From Avena insularis (taxonomy: Eukaryota > Streptophyta > Magnoliopsida > Poales > Poaceae): DNA of 64,000 nucleotides. Positions 22,201 to 32,925 of the stretch are shown here, piece after piece (the stretch's first letter is position 1; each line of letters opens with the position of its first letter). The translations under genes were made by a program, and so were the position numbers. The stretch spans positions 351,000,010 to 351,064,009 of the forward strand of contig CM042694.1 in NCBI GenBank assembly GCA_023614405.1. The letters are read 5' to 3'. The notes below the pieces were generated by a model that searched no databases, was not told the origin of the DNA, and was given only the letters and a program-made list of their open reading frames with translations.

Positions 22201-23423
22201 TAGGCTCGATGAGGTGGCGCGGCTCATCGATGGCGGCGGTGCTCTGCAGGAAGGGGAGCCGCGTAGGGAGGCGGTGGAGGCAACTCGGACGGCCGGACAT
22301 GGAGGGGCGCGCAGCAGGCAGAGAGGGTCTATGGAATAAGATGGCACCGGCTTGGGAGATCGGCAGAGGGTTGAGGGCGGCCTTGATGATGGTGGCGGTC
22401 GGGTCCGGGCTTGCGCGATCGAACGCGGGCGAGGAGTGGGCTTGGTGGGTGTCGGGTGGGGCCAGGTGAGTGTGGGAGCGTGCGGGCAGGGGCGCGTGTC
22501 GTGTCTAGGTAGTGTGGGATCGGGAGCGTGCAAGCGGGATGGGCCGGGAATGTGGCAAGTGTGGTTTCGATCGGGGAAAGTCCAAAACAAACCCTGAACT
22601 CATAGTGGTTCGATGATTTAAACCCTCAAGTGGAAATCCCTATCGTTTGTACCGTAAGCTACCTAATTCCGGTCTAAATTAAACCCTAGAGTTGTTTGGT
22701 GCACCGGGAAAGCATCGATCCTAGCCAGGATTACATATTACTCTCACTTACTAGTGGACCCCACTTGTAAGAGCCTTCATCCCTAGTTTTTTGTTCTTTC
22801 TATGTGTAGATCGATCCCCTTTTGCGCGTGCTCGACGACCGCCGCTGTTGCTTTGCGTGTGCTCAACGGCCGCGTGCCTGGAGAACGCGTGCCCGACGCC
22901 CGCTATTTCTGCTGCTCTGCGCGTGCTCAGTGGCCATGCTCTCCACGGCCGCGTGCCCGACCATGTGCGCAGGGTACTTCCAACGGGAGGTGTTCTTGCG
23001 ACCAAGTGTTGCTCGTCTCTGTCCGCCCGGGAGCGGCACTAGGAAATGTTGGCGGTGCTAGGAACGTTGGAGGCGATAACAACATGCCAGTTAACATCAG
23101 CGTTTACTTTAGTTTTCTCTAGACATGAACACGAGATAAATTGCTTCTGTTCTATTGTACTATGCGCGCTCGCGTTGCTCCTGATTGCTTGATGTTGTGC
23201 CTGGCTCGCTGATGCCATGTCCTAGTCACTGTTGTTTATTTCTTGTATGTGCAAGGTGCTAGTTCGCGGTGTGGTAGAACGACGAGGGAGCGCGCCATAC
23301 ATGCCTAGCGCGGCAGCGAATCACCGGTGCAGCAAATGACCACTAGTGCGAGGACGCCTGCTTCTTCTCCCGTGGATTCTTGTGGCTGAGCACATAAACC
23401 ACCATAAGAGATTTAGGGACTAA

Positions 23424-25513
23424 GAGCATCTCCACTCGGGTTCCATGACGCCGTTTCCAGGGTATTTTTTTTGTCCGGACGGTGAGTTTTGTCCAGCCGT
23501 GTTCACAGGATGCCGGTTTCGTCTGGATTTGGCCCAACTTTCGTACGGAGTTCCCAGGCCGATCTCGGGGGTGTCAGGAACACCCTGGGAATGCCGGATG
23601 AAGCGAAAATGAGGGTAGGCCAGCCATGTCGACGAGACATCACATTTCCCACCACCAGTCGCCTCTCCCGCAGTGAAGGATCCCCCTAGCTACTTTGTTG
23701 CCCTGCTTGCGCCGACGAAGCTCTACAGATTCAAGCCAAAGTCGCGCCTGTAGATAGGTCCGCCGCCACCGCCGCACCTTCCCCCTGTAGCCTAGGCCTG
23801 CTTTCACTGCCCCTCCTTCGCCATAGCTCAGCCATGCTTCGAGCTCCCGCCACCTCGCCCGCCAAGTGTTCGACGTTTTTCCTCTTCAGTCATGGACTCT
23901 GACAACGAGGAGCTATTCATCGTGTTGCTGGAGGAAGAGAACACCGCAGCCACCAAAGATGTAGAGCACATGCTAATCCTCGCCTCTCTGGCACGACTGT
24001 ACATGCAGACTGCAGTGCCGAAGCGTGGAGGCTCGGTGAAGGGTCGCCGGAAGTGCCAAGCAAGGTAGAGGATGGAGGGCTACTACATGTTGTACGTCGA
24101 CTACTTTGCCGATGAGCCACTGCATGAACAGGCTGTGTTTCAGCGACGTTTCAGGATGAGCCGAAAGCTCTTCCTTGAGATCGTGCATGCCATCCTTGAG
24201 TTCGATCCCTATTTCGTGTGCAAGAAGGACTGCACCAGCATGTTTGAGTTTTCCTCACTACAGAAGTGCACAGTGGCAATGAGGTTGCTTGCATAAAGAG
24301 CGTCGGGTGATAGTGCTGATCACTATCTGCACATGGCCGAGTCGACCGCCATCGATTGCTTGTACAAGTTTTGCAGGGTAGTGATTGCAGTGTTTGGGCC
24401 ATAGTACTTCAGAACACCCACTGCTAAAGATACTGCTTGGATCCTCGCAGTCAATGAAAGTAGAGGATTCCCTAGGATGCTTGGAAGCATAGACTGCATG
24501 CATTAGCACTGGAAGAATTGTCCATTTGCATGGCAGGGGATGTGCAAAGGCCACAAAGGAGGTTCACTGTGATACTCGAGGTAGTTGCTACACATGTTCT
24601 TTGGATCTAGCACTCCATCTTTGGTATGGCAGGATCGAATAACGACATCAACATTCTCAACTCCTCAAATGTCTTTGCCAAGCTTGTTGAGGGGCATGCT
24701 CCCCCCGTGGACTTTGAGATCAATGGGCACCACTACAACAAGGGATGCTATCTTGCAGATGGCATCTATCCAAGATGGCCAACATTTGTGAAGACTATCT
24801 CAAACCCGATACTCCCCAAGCATGCTTAGGATGCCAAGGAATAGGAAGCTTGTAGGAATGATGTGGAGCAGGCATTTGGTGTGCTCCAACAGAGGTTCGC
24901 AGTTGTCTGGTTCCCTGCTATGACCTGGTCAAAAGATCAGATGTGGGAAATGATGAATTGTTGTGTGACCTTGCACAACATGATCATTGAGGATGAAAGG
25001 AAGGACCCAGTGAGTTTGGTCAAGCAGAACGAGCCATACTATAGACAGGGACCTCTTGCACAGCCTGATCACCAGGTGCCGCCAACCTGGGTTGCCTTCA
25101 TCGCCATGCGCCAGGAGATCCGAGACCCGGTAGTGCATCAACAGCTACAGGATGATCTGGTTGAGCACCTATTGACACGTAGGGGCAACACCTAGATGCC
25201 TAGCATGAACTAGCCGAACTAGGCCCAAATATGTTGTATTTTCATTGTTCACCGAACTATATTTAATTTAATGCCGAACTACGGTTAATTTCATGCAGAA
25301 TTATGCCGAACATTGCTCTGTATTCATATTATGCAGAAATATGCTGAAAACTGGTCGAATCAGAGCCGAATTTGGGAGAAAACATGCCGACCTAGGAACT
25401 CGGTCTGGGAACGCGAGTGGGAAACTGGGTGTTCCCAGGCTGAAAACTAGCTCCGTCCGGCGCTAAATAGTGCTGGATTTCGGCCTAAGAACACCCAACG
25501 AGCGGAGATGCTC
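23424..25513 (+). mobile_element. PIF/Harbinger transposon with degenerate transposase
   Basis: Ends GAGCATCTCCACTCG (23424-23438) and CGAGCGGAGATGCTC (ending 25513) form a 15-bp TIR with one mismatch, flanked by TAA (23421-23423 and 25514-25516). It lies inside the small MULE. It shares its TIR with the 798-2297 element. It is the only Harbinger copy here that spans a full transposase gene. Confidence 0.93.
23892..25195 (+). pseudogene. PIF/Harbinger DDE transposase, inactivated
   Basis: The frame starts at ATG 23892 (MDSDNEELFIVLLEEE) and, in the same frame, hits a TAG just before MEGYYMLYVDYF (24072). RFRMSRKLFLEIVHAILEFD and CLYKFCRVVIAVFGP follow. The catalytic triad is still visible: D at 24492-24494 in GSIDCMH, D at 24758-24760 in YLADGIYP, and E at 24866-24868 in DVEQAFGVLQQRF. 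The C-terminus has MNCCVTLHNMIIEDE and ends at 25195. At least seven stops interrupt it (for example 24066, 24295, 24402 and 24504, where a conserved tryptophan codon after the first D is TAG), and there are frame changes around 24560-24630. The family is the Harbinger-derived nuclease type that cuts and pastes DNA. This copy cannot make the protein. Confidence 0.92.
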
Positions 25514-26257
25514 TAAGAGATTAGAATAGATAGTTTGTCTAGGTTCTATTTTACAATTTTCCCTACGTGGCGTTAGTCACTTTGGTCAAAGGGCAGTCAA
25601 TTTGGTCAAATAGCTCCAGGGTTTAATTTAGACCGGGAATGGGTAGTTTAGGGTACAAATGACAGAGATTTCGACTTGAGGGTTTAAACCGCCGAACCAC
25701 TACGAGTTCAGGGTTTGTTTTGGACTTGTTCCTTTTGATCGGGGAGGAGCAAGCGAGTGCGTGTCGTGTTGGCAGCTGTGACCATGCGCGGGGTGTGTAG
25801 CGACGCGTGGGGTGGGGTGCCTAGCGGCTGGCGGCTAGGAGTAGGTGGTAGCTAGGGTGGTTGGGGTGTAGCAAAGGTTAGGGTTAGGGTTTGGTTTAAG
25901 GGTTGGGATGGCGGGGTAGTAGCTAGCTGGCTGGGCCACTGGCCTAGACGGCTAGCTCCCCCTGAACAAAATATTTTATTATTTATTTTATTTCTTCTAA
26001 AAAAAAATATTTTGCAAATAAGTTTTAGACAAATAGAGGATCCGCGTGGACCTCGGGTTTTTATTTGAAATAGAGAGGGGGTTATTTAGAAACAAAGGTA
26101 GGCTTTTAGAGAAAATAGTTTTTGGCAAAAATATGCATGATGACATGACGATCCTCAAATGCAATGTGGCATGATGACATGAGCATGTTATCATGATGAT
26201 GCACAAAACAAAAACAACACGCGATTTTCTAGTAGTGATTTTACCCGGGGTGCTACA

Positions 26258-27245
26258 GTTCGACACCACTAACAATGGATCTCGTCCTCGAGATCCACCT
26301 CATGGACGGGGGAGAAGGATGTCGATGATCGGATGCCTCCTGCTTCATGTAGATCCTCGTGACACCACTAACAAAGACTCTTGCTCCATCTTGAAATCAG
26401 CGACACCGCCAACAATAGGTTATTGTTTACATTCGTCGAGAGAACACTCCGAAGAAACAAAGGATAAAGATAAAGGTCTCAAAAGGTAAGGCCACCTCTA
26501 GCTTCCATGAAAAGAGTAAAAGTTACATCGAACCTCTAGTTCAATGTACAAGAGTGAATAGTAAGAGTTGGGTAGGGTGATCAGTCCATCCCGTACCCAA
26601 ACTATTAACTCCGTACATGAATGGGCAAACTGTGCAACACAACTCTCGAAAATTAGACTGAAGATCTCGACAAGCGATGTGCGGAACAAAGGGGTGATGC
26701 AGGCTCTTCATAGATGATGTCGTCGCATTGGGGACCACCGGAAGATACAAAATAAATCGTATGAAAAGATACAATGATTAGGTTCCGTGATGGTTCCATT
26801 GGCATGAACAACACATGCTCAAGGTATACTCCAGCTTCACCAATGCTCATCCTTCTCACATGTTTTTCAACGATATGGATATCCATCAAGGGGCACATAC
26901 AGATAAAGAGTTCAAGGACAAAATATTGGAGCAAGGTACAACAAACGAGATGCATAGTTGATGATCGTAGCACCATCGTTATAAAAGGGAGGAAGCAAAA
27001 ACCCTGAAGGTACGATAGAAACCCAAGCATGAGAAATCCTGGACTCGAAGAAAGGTAAGAGAATAGATTCAACACACACGAAGGTAAGAGAAGAATAGCA
27101 TAGAGGTAAGGAGTAAAAGCAGACTTAATCAGATCTATCCAACCGATTTTGCAAAATAGTTTTGACACTCTACATCGTCCATTAGCTAGGTTATCCTACA
27201 GGTTGGACCAGTGGGTATCGCAACTGTTGAGATCTGATACCACTT
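26258..27245 (-). other. Internal domain of long-LTR element 1, non-coding
   Basis: 988 bp with no gag or pol motif in any frame. A degenerate motif around GACACCACTAACAA recurs near 26260, 26360 and 26400. No clear polypurine tract adjoins the 3' LTR. Confidence 0.75.
27231..27242 (-). other. Primer-binding site, tRNA-iMet type
   Basis: The minus strand reads TGGTATCAGATC three bases from the 5' LTR. It matches the iMet site TGGTATCAGAGC at 11 of 12 positions. Confidence 0.85.
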
Positions 27246-30200
27246 TGTAACACCCTCGGATCAGCCCTATGTAGATTTTAGCGATTCCCACCAAACCCGC
27301 ATAGAAACGATTCAAGGATTCCCACCAGGCACTTGCGTGCGGGTGGAAAACGAAGTAATAACATTACACAATAGTTCACGATGGAACCCATAGAACATAT
27401 ATATACAACAACGACTCAAAGAGTCAAGAATTCACATAGACAATACAAAGATCCAAACCACCTTGAAAACGATACAACACCCGAGTATGGATAAGAACAA
27501 AATTGAGCTAAGAGCCCTAAAGAATAACCAATTGCATCCATAACCCTGCCCAGGCCAAGCCGGACGGGTAACCCTGCTAACAACGTCGAATTCATACATG
27601 TTAAACAAAAGGGCTACCGACAAAGGGTAAAATAAAAAGGGAGCGGTCAGTACTGAGCTAGTACATGGCGAGTCTAGAATTCGGCGGCTCTCGCCTACAT
27701 AGGTATGGTTGACTGAAACGACAGCGAAGCATGCACTAAACAATCTATAGAGACTCGATTAAATTTTTGGCTATCAGAGAGGGGTAAGAAAGACCTATTC
27801 GGATTAAACCTGATACTAACATCAAACATACCCATCCTGGTATTTCCCCCTCGAGACCAAACGAGGAAGTCCTTCCGAGGAACTCACCCAGTTGGTAGTT
27901 TTATTCATTCTTTCTATGGTGGTTATCCAACTTACTAGTCATATCAGGTACAAGTCAAATTACAACAGTAAACTTTAGTTGTAGTTGTCTATGATCGAGA
28001 AATTGTGCTCCAAGTCATCCATAACCGCAGACATGGCTTTTCGAAAATATTTAACCCTGCAGGGGTGCACCAAAGTATCCACATGCACTTCAACCCTTGT
28101 TGTCAGATCTGATATGAGTAAGATCCTGAACATACACCCAACGGTATGCTATGGGGCTTCAAACACAATGTTTCTGAGACCCAAAGCAAGTACATGTGGG
28201 GCCACCCCACTAAGATACCCGCAAGAAAGTCGGTCGGCTCCAAGACGAACCCAGGGTTTGTGCCAATGGTTGTAAATGACTGGGAACCCGAAAGTGTGAC
28301 TAGGCTTGTCGATACCGCGAAAACATTCCACATTTGTTCCTAAACAGTACAGGCGCTCCACGGGCAATAGTAAATAAAGTAATAAAGAATGGCATAAGTA
28401 CATGATAGTAATAACGCCCCAAACTAGTTTGTGGCCCCCAGCATAGTACTTTGAAATTAGGTAGTAAGCCGATGGGGTTTCCACACACACACCTATGGTT
28501 AGCACGCTCGATCTAGGAACAAGTGTCAAGAACTCGGGTCCTAGGTGGACACAAGTGGGCGGTTAAAAACATAATATTGACTATTACCCACCGGTGCCTC
28601 TGCATTATATCTATTTCCAGCATTTTAATTGACAAGTTATATTGAAATCCATGATCATCTCCACCATTAAGCATGTGCCAACCTTCCATCAACGGTGGAA
28701 CGACAACAACACGAAGCAGCACCTAAGCAAGCAACTATGACCAAGGCCGACTGTCTATCAAACAACAGGCAATAGGATGTGTTCAAGGCAATATAGAGGC
28801 TTCAAGGAATATAAATGATGCACGGAAACTAAAGCATCGCAACATGGATAGCAATAAATCAACAGGAGGAAGTAAAGACTATAAAAGCATAATAGGTAGA
28901 AAGGGGGAATGCTCGCATGGAAAACATAGTCGAAGATACATATCCGAAGAACTTGTCGAGACTCGCATCAACTCAACGGCCTAATCCGTGAAGAAGCAAA
29001 GCATTAAAAGAAACCTCGGATGCACTATTTAATACTACGGTAGAAGATCGGGCATGATGCATGTATGATGTATGACATGGCAAAGATGCGATGCAACTAG
29101 GCAATACTAAGTGGAATCGGGATTTCAACAATTAATAAGATAGTTCAAGTTGTTTAGGTACCCTGCAATTTAAATGTTGTCTTAACAAGGCAAAAATGGC
29201 ACCAGTTCATTACACAAATTTAAATGGAGTCGAGATAACACAAATATAGCCCGCATATAGTCTCCATATTTAATTATTAGGTGAGTCTACAGAATACCCC
29301 AAATGACAAAGGATGTGTGCAATCATGAACAATTTAATATGCAACAAGGTATATTACATTTTATAAAATAGGGCCTGGAAAAAGGAGATCACACATTCGG
29401 ACTCGGCGATCTTGGGTTCGATGTGGTTCAGGTTTGGTCTCACCGGGATCGGTCTTCGAATCTAAGGCCTTGGCGTACATGAAGGGAACCTCGGCGATCT
29501 GGATCGGTCTTCAGGTCCGGAAGGAGGTCATGTGGTTTTCCATGAAGGATATCTTGGGGTTTCTCGGTTCCGTTGTTGAAGGTGAACTCGGTTCCGAGGA
29601 TCCTCCGACAATTTCATCCTTGGAAGGGAATCTGACATCCGTGGTTGGCGGCGAACTTTGTTTGGTACCAGGGGCTTCGAGAATTCTTAGCGGAGGTACC
29701 TTGTGCCACTTGATTATTATCCAATAGGAGGTTGTTGAAACTGTGGTCTTGGTCATCGTGGAGTATCTAAAGCACAAACACACAGGCAACAACACTATGC
29801 AGAAGCAGAGCATGGCAAGACCAAGTCAGGGACGAGCTTGAGATGGCGCGACGCTGGGCGTGCTGGCACGAGGATGAGTAGGAGGCATGTGGGCAGCGCC
29901 AAGTAGAAACAACATGTCACGGGCGGCAGAGTTTTGCGATGGCATGACTTACAGGAGATGAGCGAGGCGAAGGTGCGGGCGCACAGATCACCGGCGAAGC
30001 ACGGGCATTGCGGCTGTGCTCCATGGTGGCGAAGGTGCCGAGGTGGTAAAGAGCAGGGGTCAAAGACGGGGACAGGCTCCAGAGATGCTGGCAGCAGGAT
30101 GAGCGCAGGAAGACGCGGTCGGTGTGGTGGTGGCCGAGCTTGGTGGCTCCACGCGGTGGGCTCGAGGGCGCAAGGGGAAGAGGAGGGAGACGATGGTCGA

Positions 30201-31113
30201 TGCCAGCCTCTAAGAATGATGGTGTGGCCAGGCTCGACGAGGTGGTGTAGCTCACCGATGACGGTGGTGGTGCTCTGCATGAAGGGGAGCCGCGTAGGGA
30301 GGCGGTGGAGGCAACCCGGACGGCCGGACATGGAGAGGTGCGCAGCAGGCACAGAGGGTCTGAGGAGGAAGACAGTGACGGCTCGGGAGATCGGTAGAGG
30401 GTTGAGGGTAGCCTCGATGATGGCGGCGATCAGGTCCGAGCTTGCGCGATCGAAGGCGAGCGAGGAACAGGGTTGGTTGGTGTTGGGGTGGGGCCAAGTG
30501 AGTGCGGGAACATGCATGCAGGGGCGCGCGTCGCGTCTAGGTAGTGTGGGATTGGGAGCGTGCAAGCGGGGTGGGCCTGGAACGTGGCAGGGGCAGTTTC
30601 GATCGGGGAGGAGCAAGCGTGTGCATGTCGTGTTGGCAGGTGTGACCGCGCGCCCTGTGTGTAGCAACACGCGGGGTGGGGTGCCTGGCGACTGGCGTCT
30701 TGGAGTAGGTGGTAGCTGGAGTGGTTGGGGTGTAGCACAGGTTAGGGTTTGGTTTAAGGGTTGGGCCGGCAGGGTAGTAGCTAGTTGTCTGGGCCACTGG
30801 CCTGGCGGGCTGGCTCCCCCTAAACAAAATATTTTATTATTTATTTTATTTTTCTAAAAAATATATTTTGCAATTAGGTTTTATACAAATAGAGGATCCG
30901 GGCAGACCTCAGGTTTTTATTTGAAATAGAGAAGGGGTTATTTAGAGACAAAGCTAGGCATTTAGAGAAAATAGTTTTTGGCAAAAAGATGCATGATGAC
31001 ATGATGATGCTCAAATTCAATATGGCATGATGACATGACCATGCGATCATGATGATACACAAAATAAAAACAACATGTAATTTTCTAGTAGTAGTTTTAC
31101 CCGGGGTGCTACA
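27246..31113 (-). repeat. 5' LTR of long-LTR element 1
   Basis: 3868 bp, uninterrupted. It retains the single GATCGGGGA target site (about 30602-30612) that is duplicated around the nested MULE in the partner LTR. Confidence 0.92.
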
Positions 31114-31257
31114 GCTTAGATCTGTGCCACCGCAGGCCATTCCGACCGCCACCCTTAGGTCCGCTCCGCCGCACGGTGTTCGGACCGCCATGCTTAGATC
31201 CGCACTGCCGCACGCCGTTCGGACCGCCACGCTTAGATCCTCGCTGTCGCACGTTGA
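31114..31257. repeat. 39-bp minisatellite, right part
   Basis: Units start at 31114, 31153, 31192 and 31231 with a 39-bp period and continue in phase from the part ending at 19230. Confidence 0.92.
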
Positions 31258-31479
31258 TAGGAGGGGAGGAAGATGCAGCTGGTAGGTATACGTGTGATAG
31301 GGAAAGGGAGGGAGATACATCCAGCCTGTTGGGCTCTCCTCTTCGTACAGGATAGGTGCATCCATCGGGGGAGAGAGAGATGTCCAGCCCGTCGGATAAT
31401 GATGTATCAACGGTGGTTGGCCAAGATTCGTGTGACATACATTTGGACCAATCAGAGCGTAACCAAACTGAGCACAAGT

Positions 31480-31589
31480 TGAGCTATTGTGAGGGTTTGA
31501 GACAGGAGAAAGGAAAAGTGAGAAAAAGTTTAACGGAAGGGGAAAACTTAGTAGAACTAAGTAAAACAAGGGCACCAAAATAAAAAAAT
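31480..31589 (-). repeat. Internal TIR-like end of the MULE family
   Basis: Read on the minus strand from 31589: ATTTTTTTATTTTGGTGCCC, TTAGTT, ACTAAGTTTT, GTTAAACTTTTTCTCACTTTT. These blocks match the left MULE TIR in the same order. Its orientation is that of a right end, so it faces the left TIR at 7039. No convincing 9-bp TSD flanks it. Confidence 0.75.
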
Positions 31590-32379
31590 GAGTAAGGAAA
31601 GTTCAAGCTTTAGGCATAGAAAATGGAAATATGTTATTTGAACAAAATAATCCATCTTGGGCAACATTATATTATTTGCAACTTAAAGATACACAACTGT
31701 TCCAAATTTTGCCTCATTTAGACAAAGTATGTTTTGGGATGGGTCATTTGGGACGTGGGTTGAGTAGAAAGCCATGCATCTTCATACCTAGTAGCTCATT
31801 CTAAGAAGGGACTAAGATGTGGTTTGGGAAACTCCATTTCTATATATTTCCTTTTCTCTTCTTATTTATGCTAGGTTGTTGGTAACATAACAAAACGACA
31901 TGCGAAGGTTCCACTATGTTTTGATTTTTTGAATGAAACTAACCTTTAAAACTAATTTTTTGAATTTAGTCACTTAGAAAATGAAAAAATGTGGCAGATT
32001 ACAAGTAAATCCAAAATTTCCAACATCATATGGTGGATCAATCCAAGATACACGTGTGTTCCAAATTTCGGATCAATTGGTCAATGTATGCCATGGTTTA
32101 AGCCATGAACTAGCTAAACCCCATCTATTGACCACATGTCGAGGGAAAACCTGAGCAGTGCTAAGCAACTAGGTGGATGACCATATAAAACTTGCAATAA
32201 CACATACATTATGGGATTATTCAACATACAAACTTGGGAGCATCACACTAGTTCAAATTCAATACAAACATTGACAGTAGTTCAAATTCATCATACAAAT
32301 TCAAACTAATAGTTCAAATTCATTTTTTTCTTGCTCCTGGTATTTCTCGCTGGGTTCATCACCTTGCTCCGGGTGATCC
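31590..32379. other. MULE interior, non-coding
   Basis: AT-rich. Two related stretches (about 31650-31740 and 32015-32105) share AAGATACAC, GTTCCAAATTT and AATGTATG-like words, a degenerate duplication. A short burst of TTCAAATTCA repeats lies at 32250-32320. No gene seen. Confidence 0.5.
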
Positions 32380-32579
32380 TAACTAGAATAGTTTTGGAGT
32401 CCACCATCATCTTCTTTCATTTGTTCCATTTCTTCTTCTTCTCTTTGGGTTGTGGCGGTGGAGGTGCCAACATCATGACCAACTGACGATCAGTTGTGGG
32501 TTCAAATACATACCCCTTCTTCCTGTGAAGGATTGACAAACACTTTTCAGACATAGCCTCTTCTTTTGCTTCAGAATTA

Positions 32580-32925
32580 ATATCCTTGCATTTGGTTCAA
32601 TCTCCTCTCGATCCATTGGTTCAATCTAGAATGCATGCATTGCTTCAATCTCCTCTTGTCCAATTACTTCATTCTCCGCATCCAATGAATCAATTGCTTC
32701 AGTCTGAGGTACAATTGGTTCAATCTCCTCTCGATCCATTGGTAAACTGCAATGGATGCATTGCTTCAATCTCTGCATCCAATGAATCAATTGCTTCAAT
32801 CTCCTTTGGATGCATTCCCTCATTCTCCTCTGCATTTGCTTCCATATGCTCTACATTTGGTTCAATCTATGATGTATCCATTTCTTCATTCTCCACTCAT
32901 TCAATTACTTCATTCTCTTCTGCAT
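32580..32925. repeat. Degenerate short repeats in the transposase C-terminal tail
   Basis: Words such as TTCAATCTCCTC and CAATGAATCAATTGCTTCA recur many times at irregular spacing. In the minus-strand frame they encode a Glu/Ile/Asp/Ala-rich tail. Confidence 0.7.

Larger units (their letters stand above)
22578..25736. mobile_element. Small non-autonomous Mutator-like element with long TIRs
   Basis: The TSD GATCGGGGA occurs at 22569-22577 and 25737-25745. The corresponding site in the other LTR (30597-30622) carries it once, which proves the insertion. Left and right ends are inverted copies for about 120 bp, sharing GTCCAAAACAAACCCTGAAC, TAAACCCTCAAGT and GGTCTAAATTAAACCCT. The right end extends about 8 bases further, so the left tip is slightly deleted. 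Subtracting the nested Harbinger leaves about 1.07 kb with no transposase. A GC-rich core (22810-23060) has open frames but no recognised domain. Confidence 0.88.
19231..26257 (-). repeat. 3' LTR of long-LTR element 1, split by a nested MULE
   Basis: It starts TGTAACACCC at 19231 and ends GGGGTGCTACA at 26257. It is interrupted by 22578-25736 plus a 9-bp TSD. The segment about 21900-22560 is very GC-rich and holds long frames on both strands. Confidence 0.9.
19231..31113 (-). mobile_element. Long-LTR non-coding retroelement, copy 1 (LARD-like)
   Basis: It inserted into the 39-bp minisatellite with TSD GCTTA (19226-19230 and 31114-31118). Minus-strand LTRs run TGTAGCACCCCGGGTAAAA to GAGGGTGTTACA. 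The 5' LTR is 27246-31113 (3868 bp). The 3' LTR is 19231-26257, which is 3859 bp once the nested MULE and its TSD are removed. The internal domain is only 26258-27245 (988 bp). It has a tRNA-iMet-type primer site and no gag or pol. Long LTRs around a short non-coding core are the hallmark of large retrotransposon derivatives that use the proteins of other elements. A hand count over about 225 bp at the LTR starts gives roughly 10% divergence, so this is not recent. Confidence 0.9.

Noticed and set aside
22791..23122. Overlapping 80-106-codon frames in the small MULE
   Set aside because: Several frames are open at once in GC-rich DNA, which indicates composition rather than coding.
29934..30857. 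307-codon plus-strand frame in an LTR
   Set aside because: It is antisense to the element, GC-driven and not kept at full length in the other LTRs.
7030..31598. MULE ending at 31589 rather than 38848
   Set aside because: The flanks GATAAAAGG and GAGTAAGGA do not form a convincing 9-bp duplication, while 38848 gives a perfect one and a longer TIR match.
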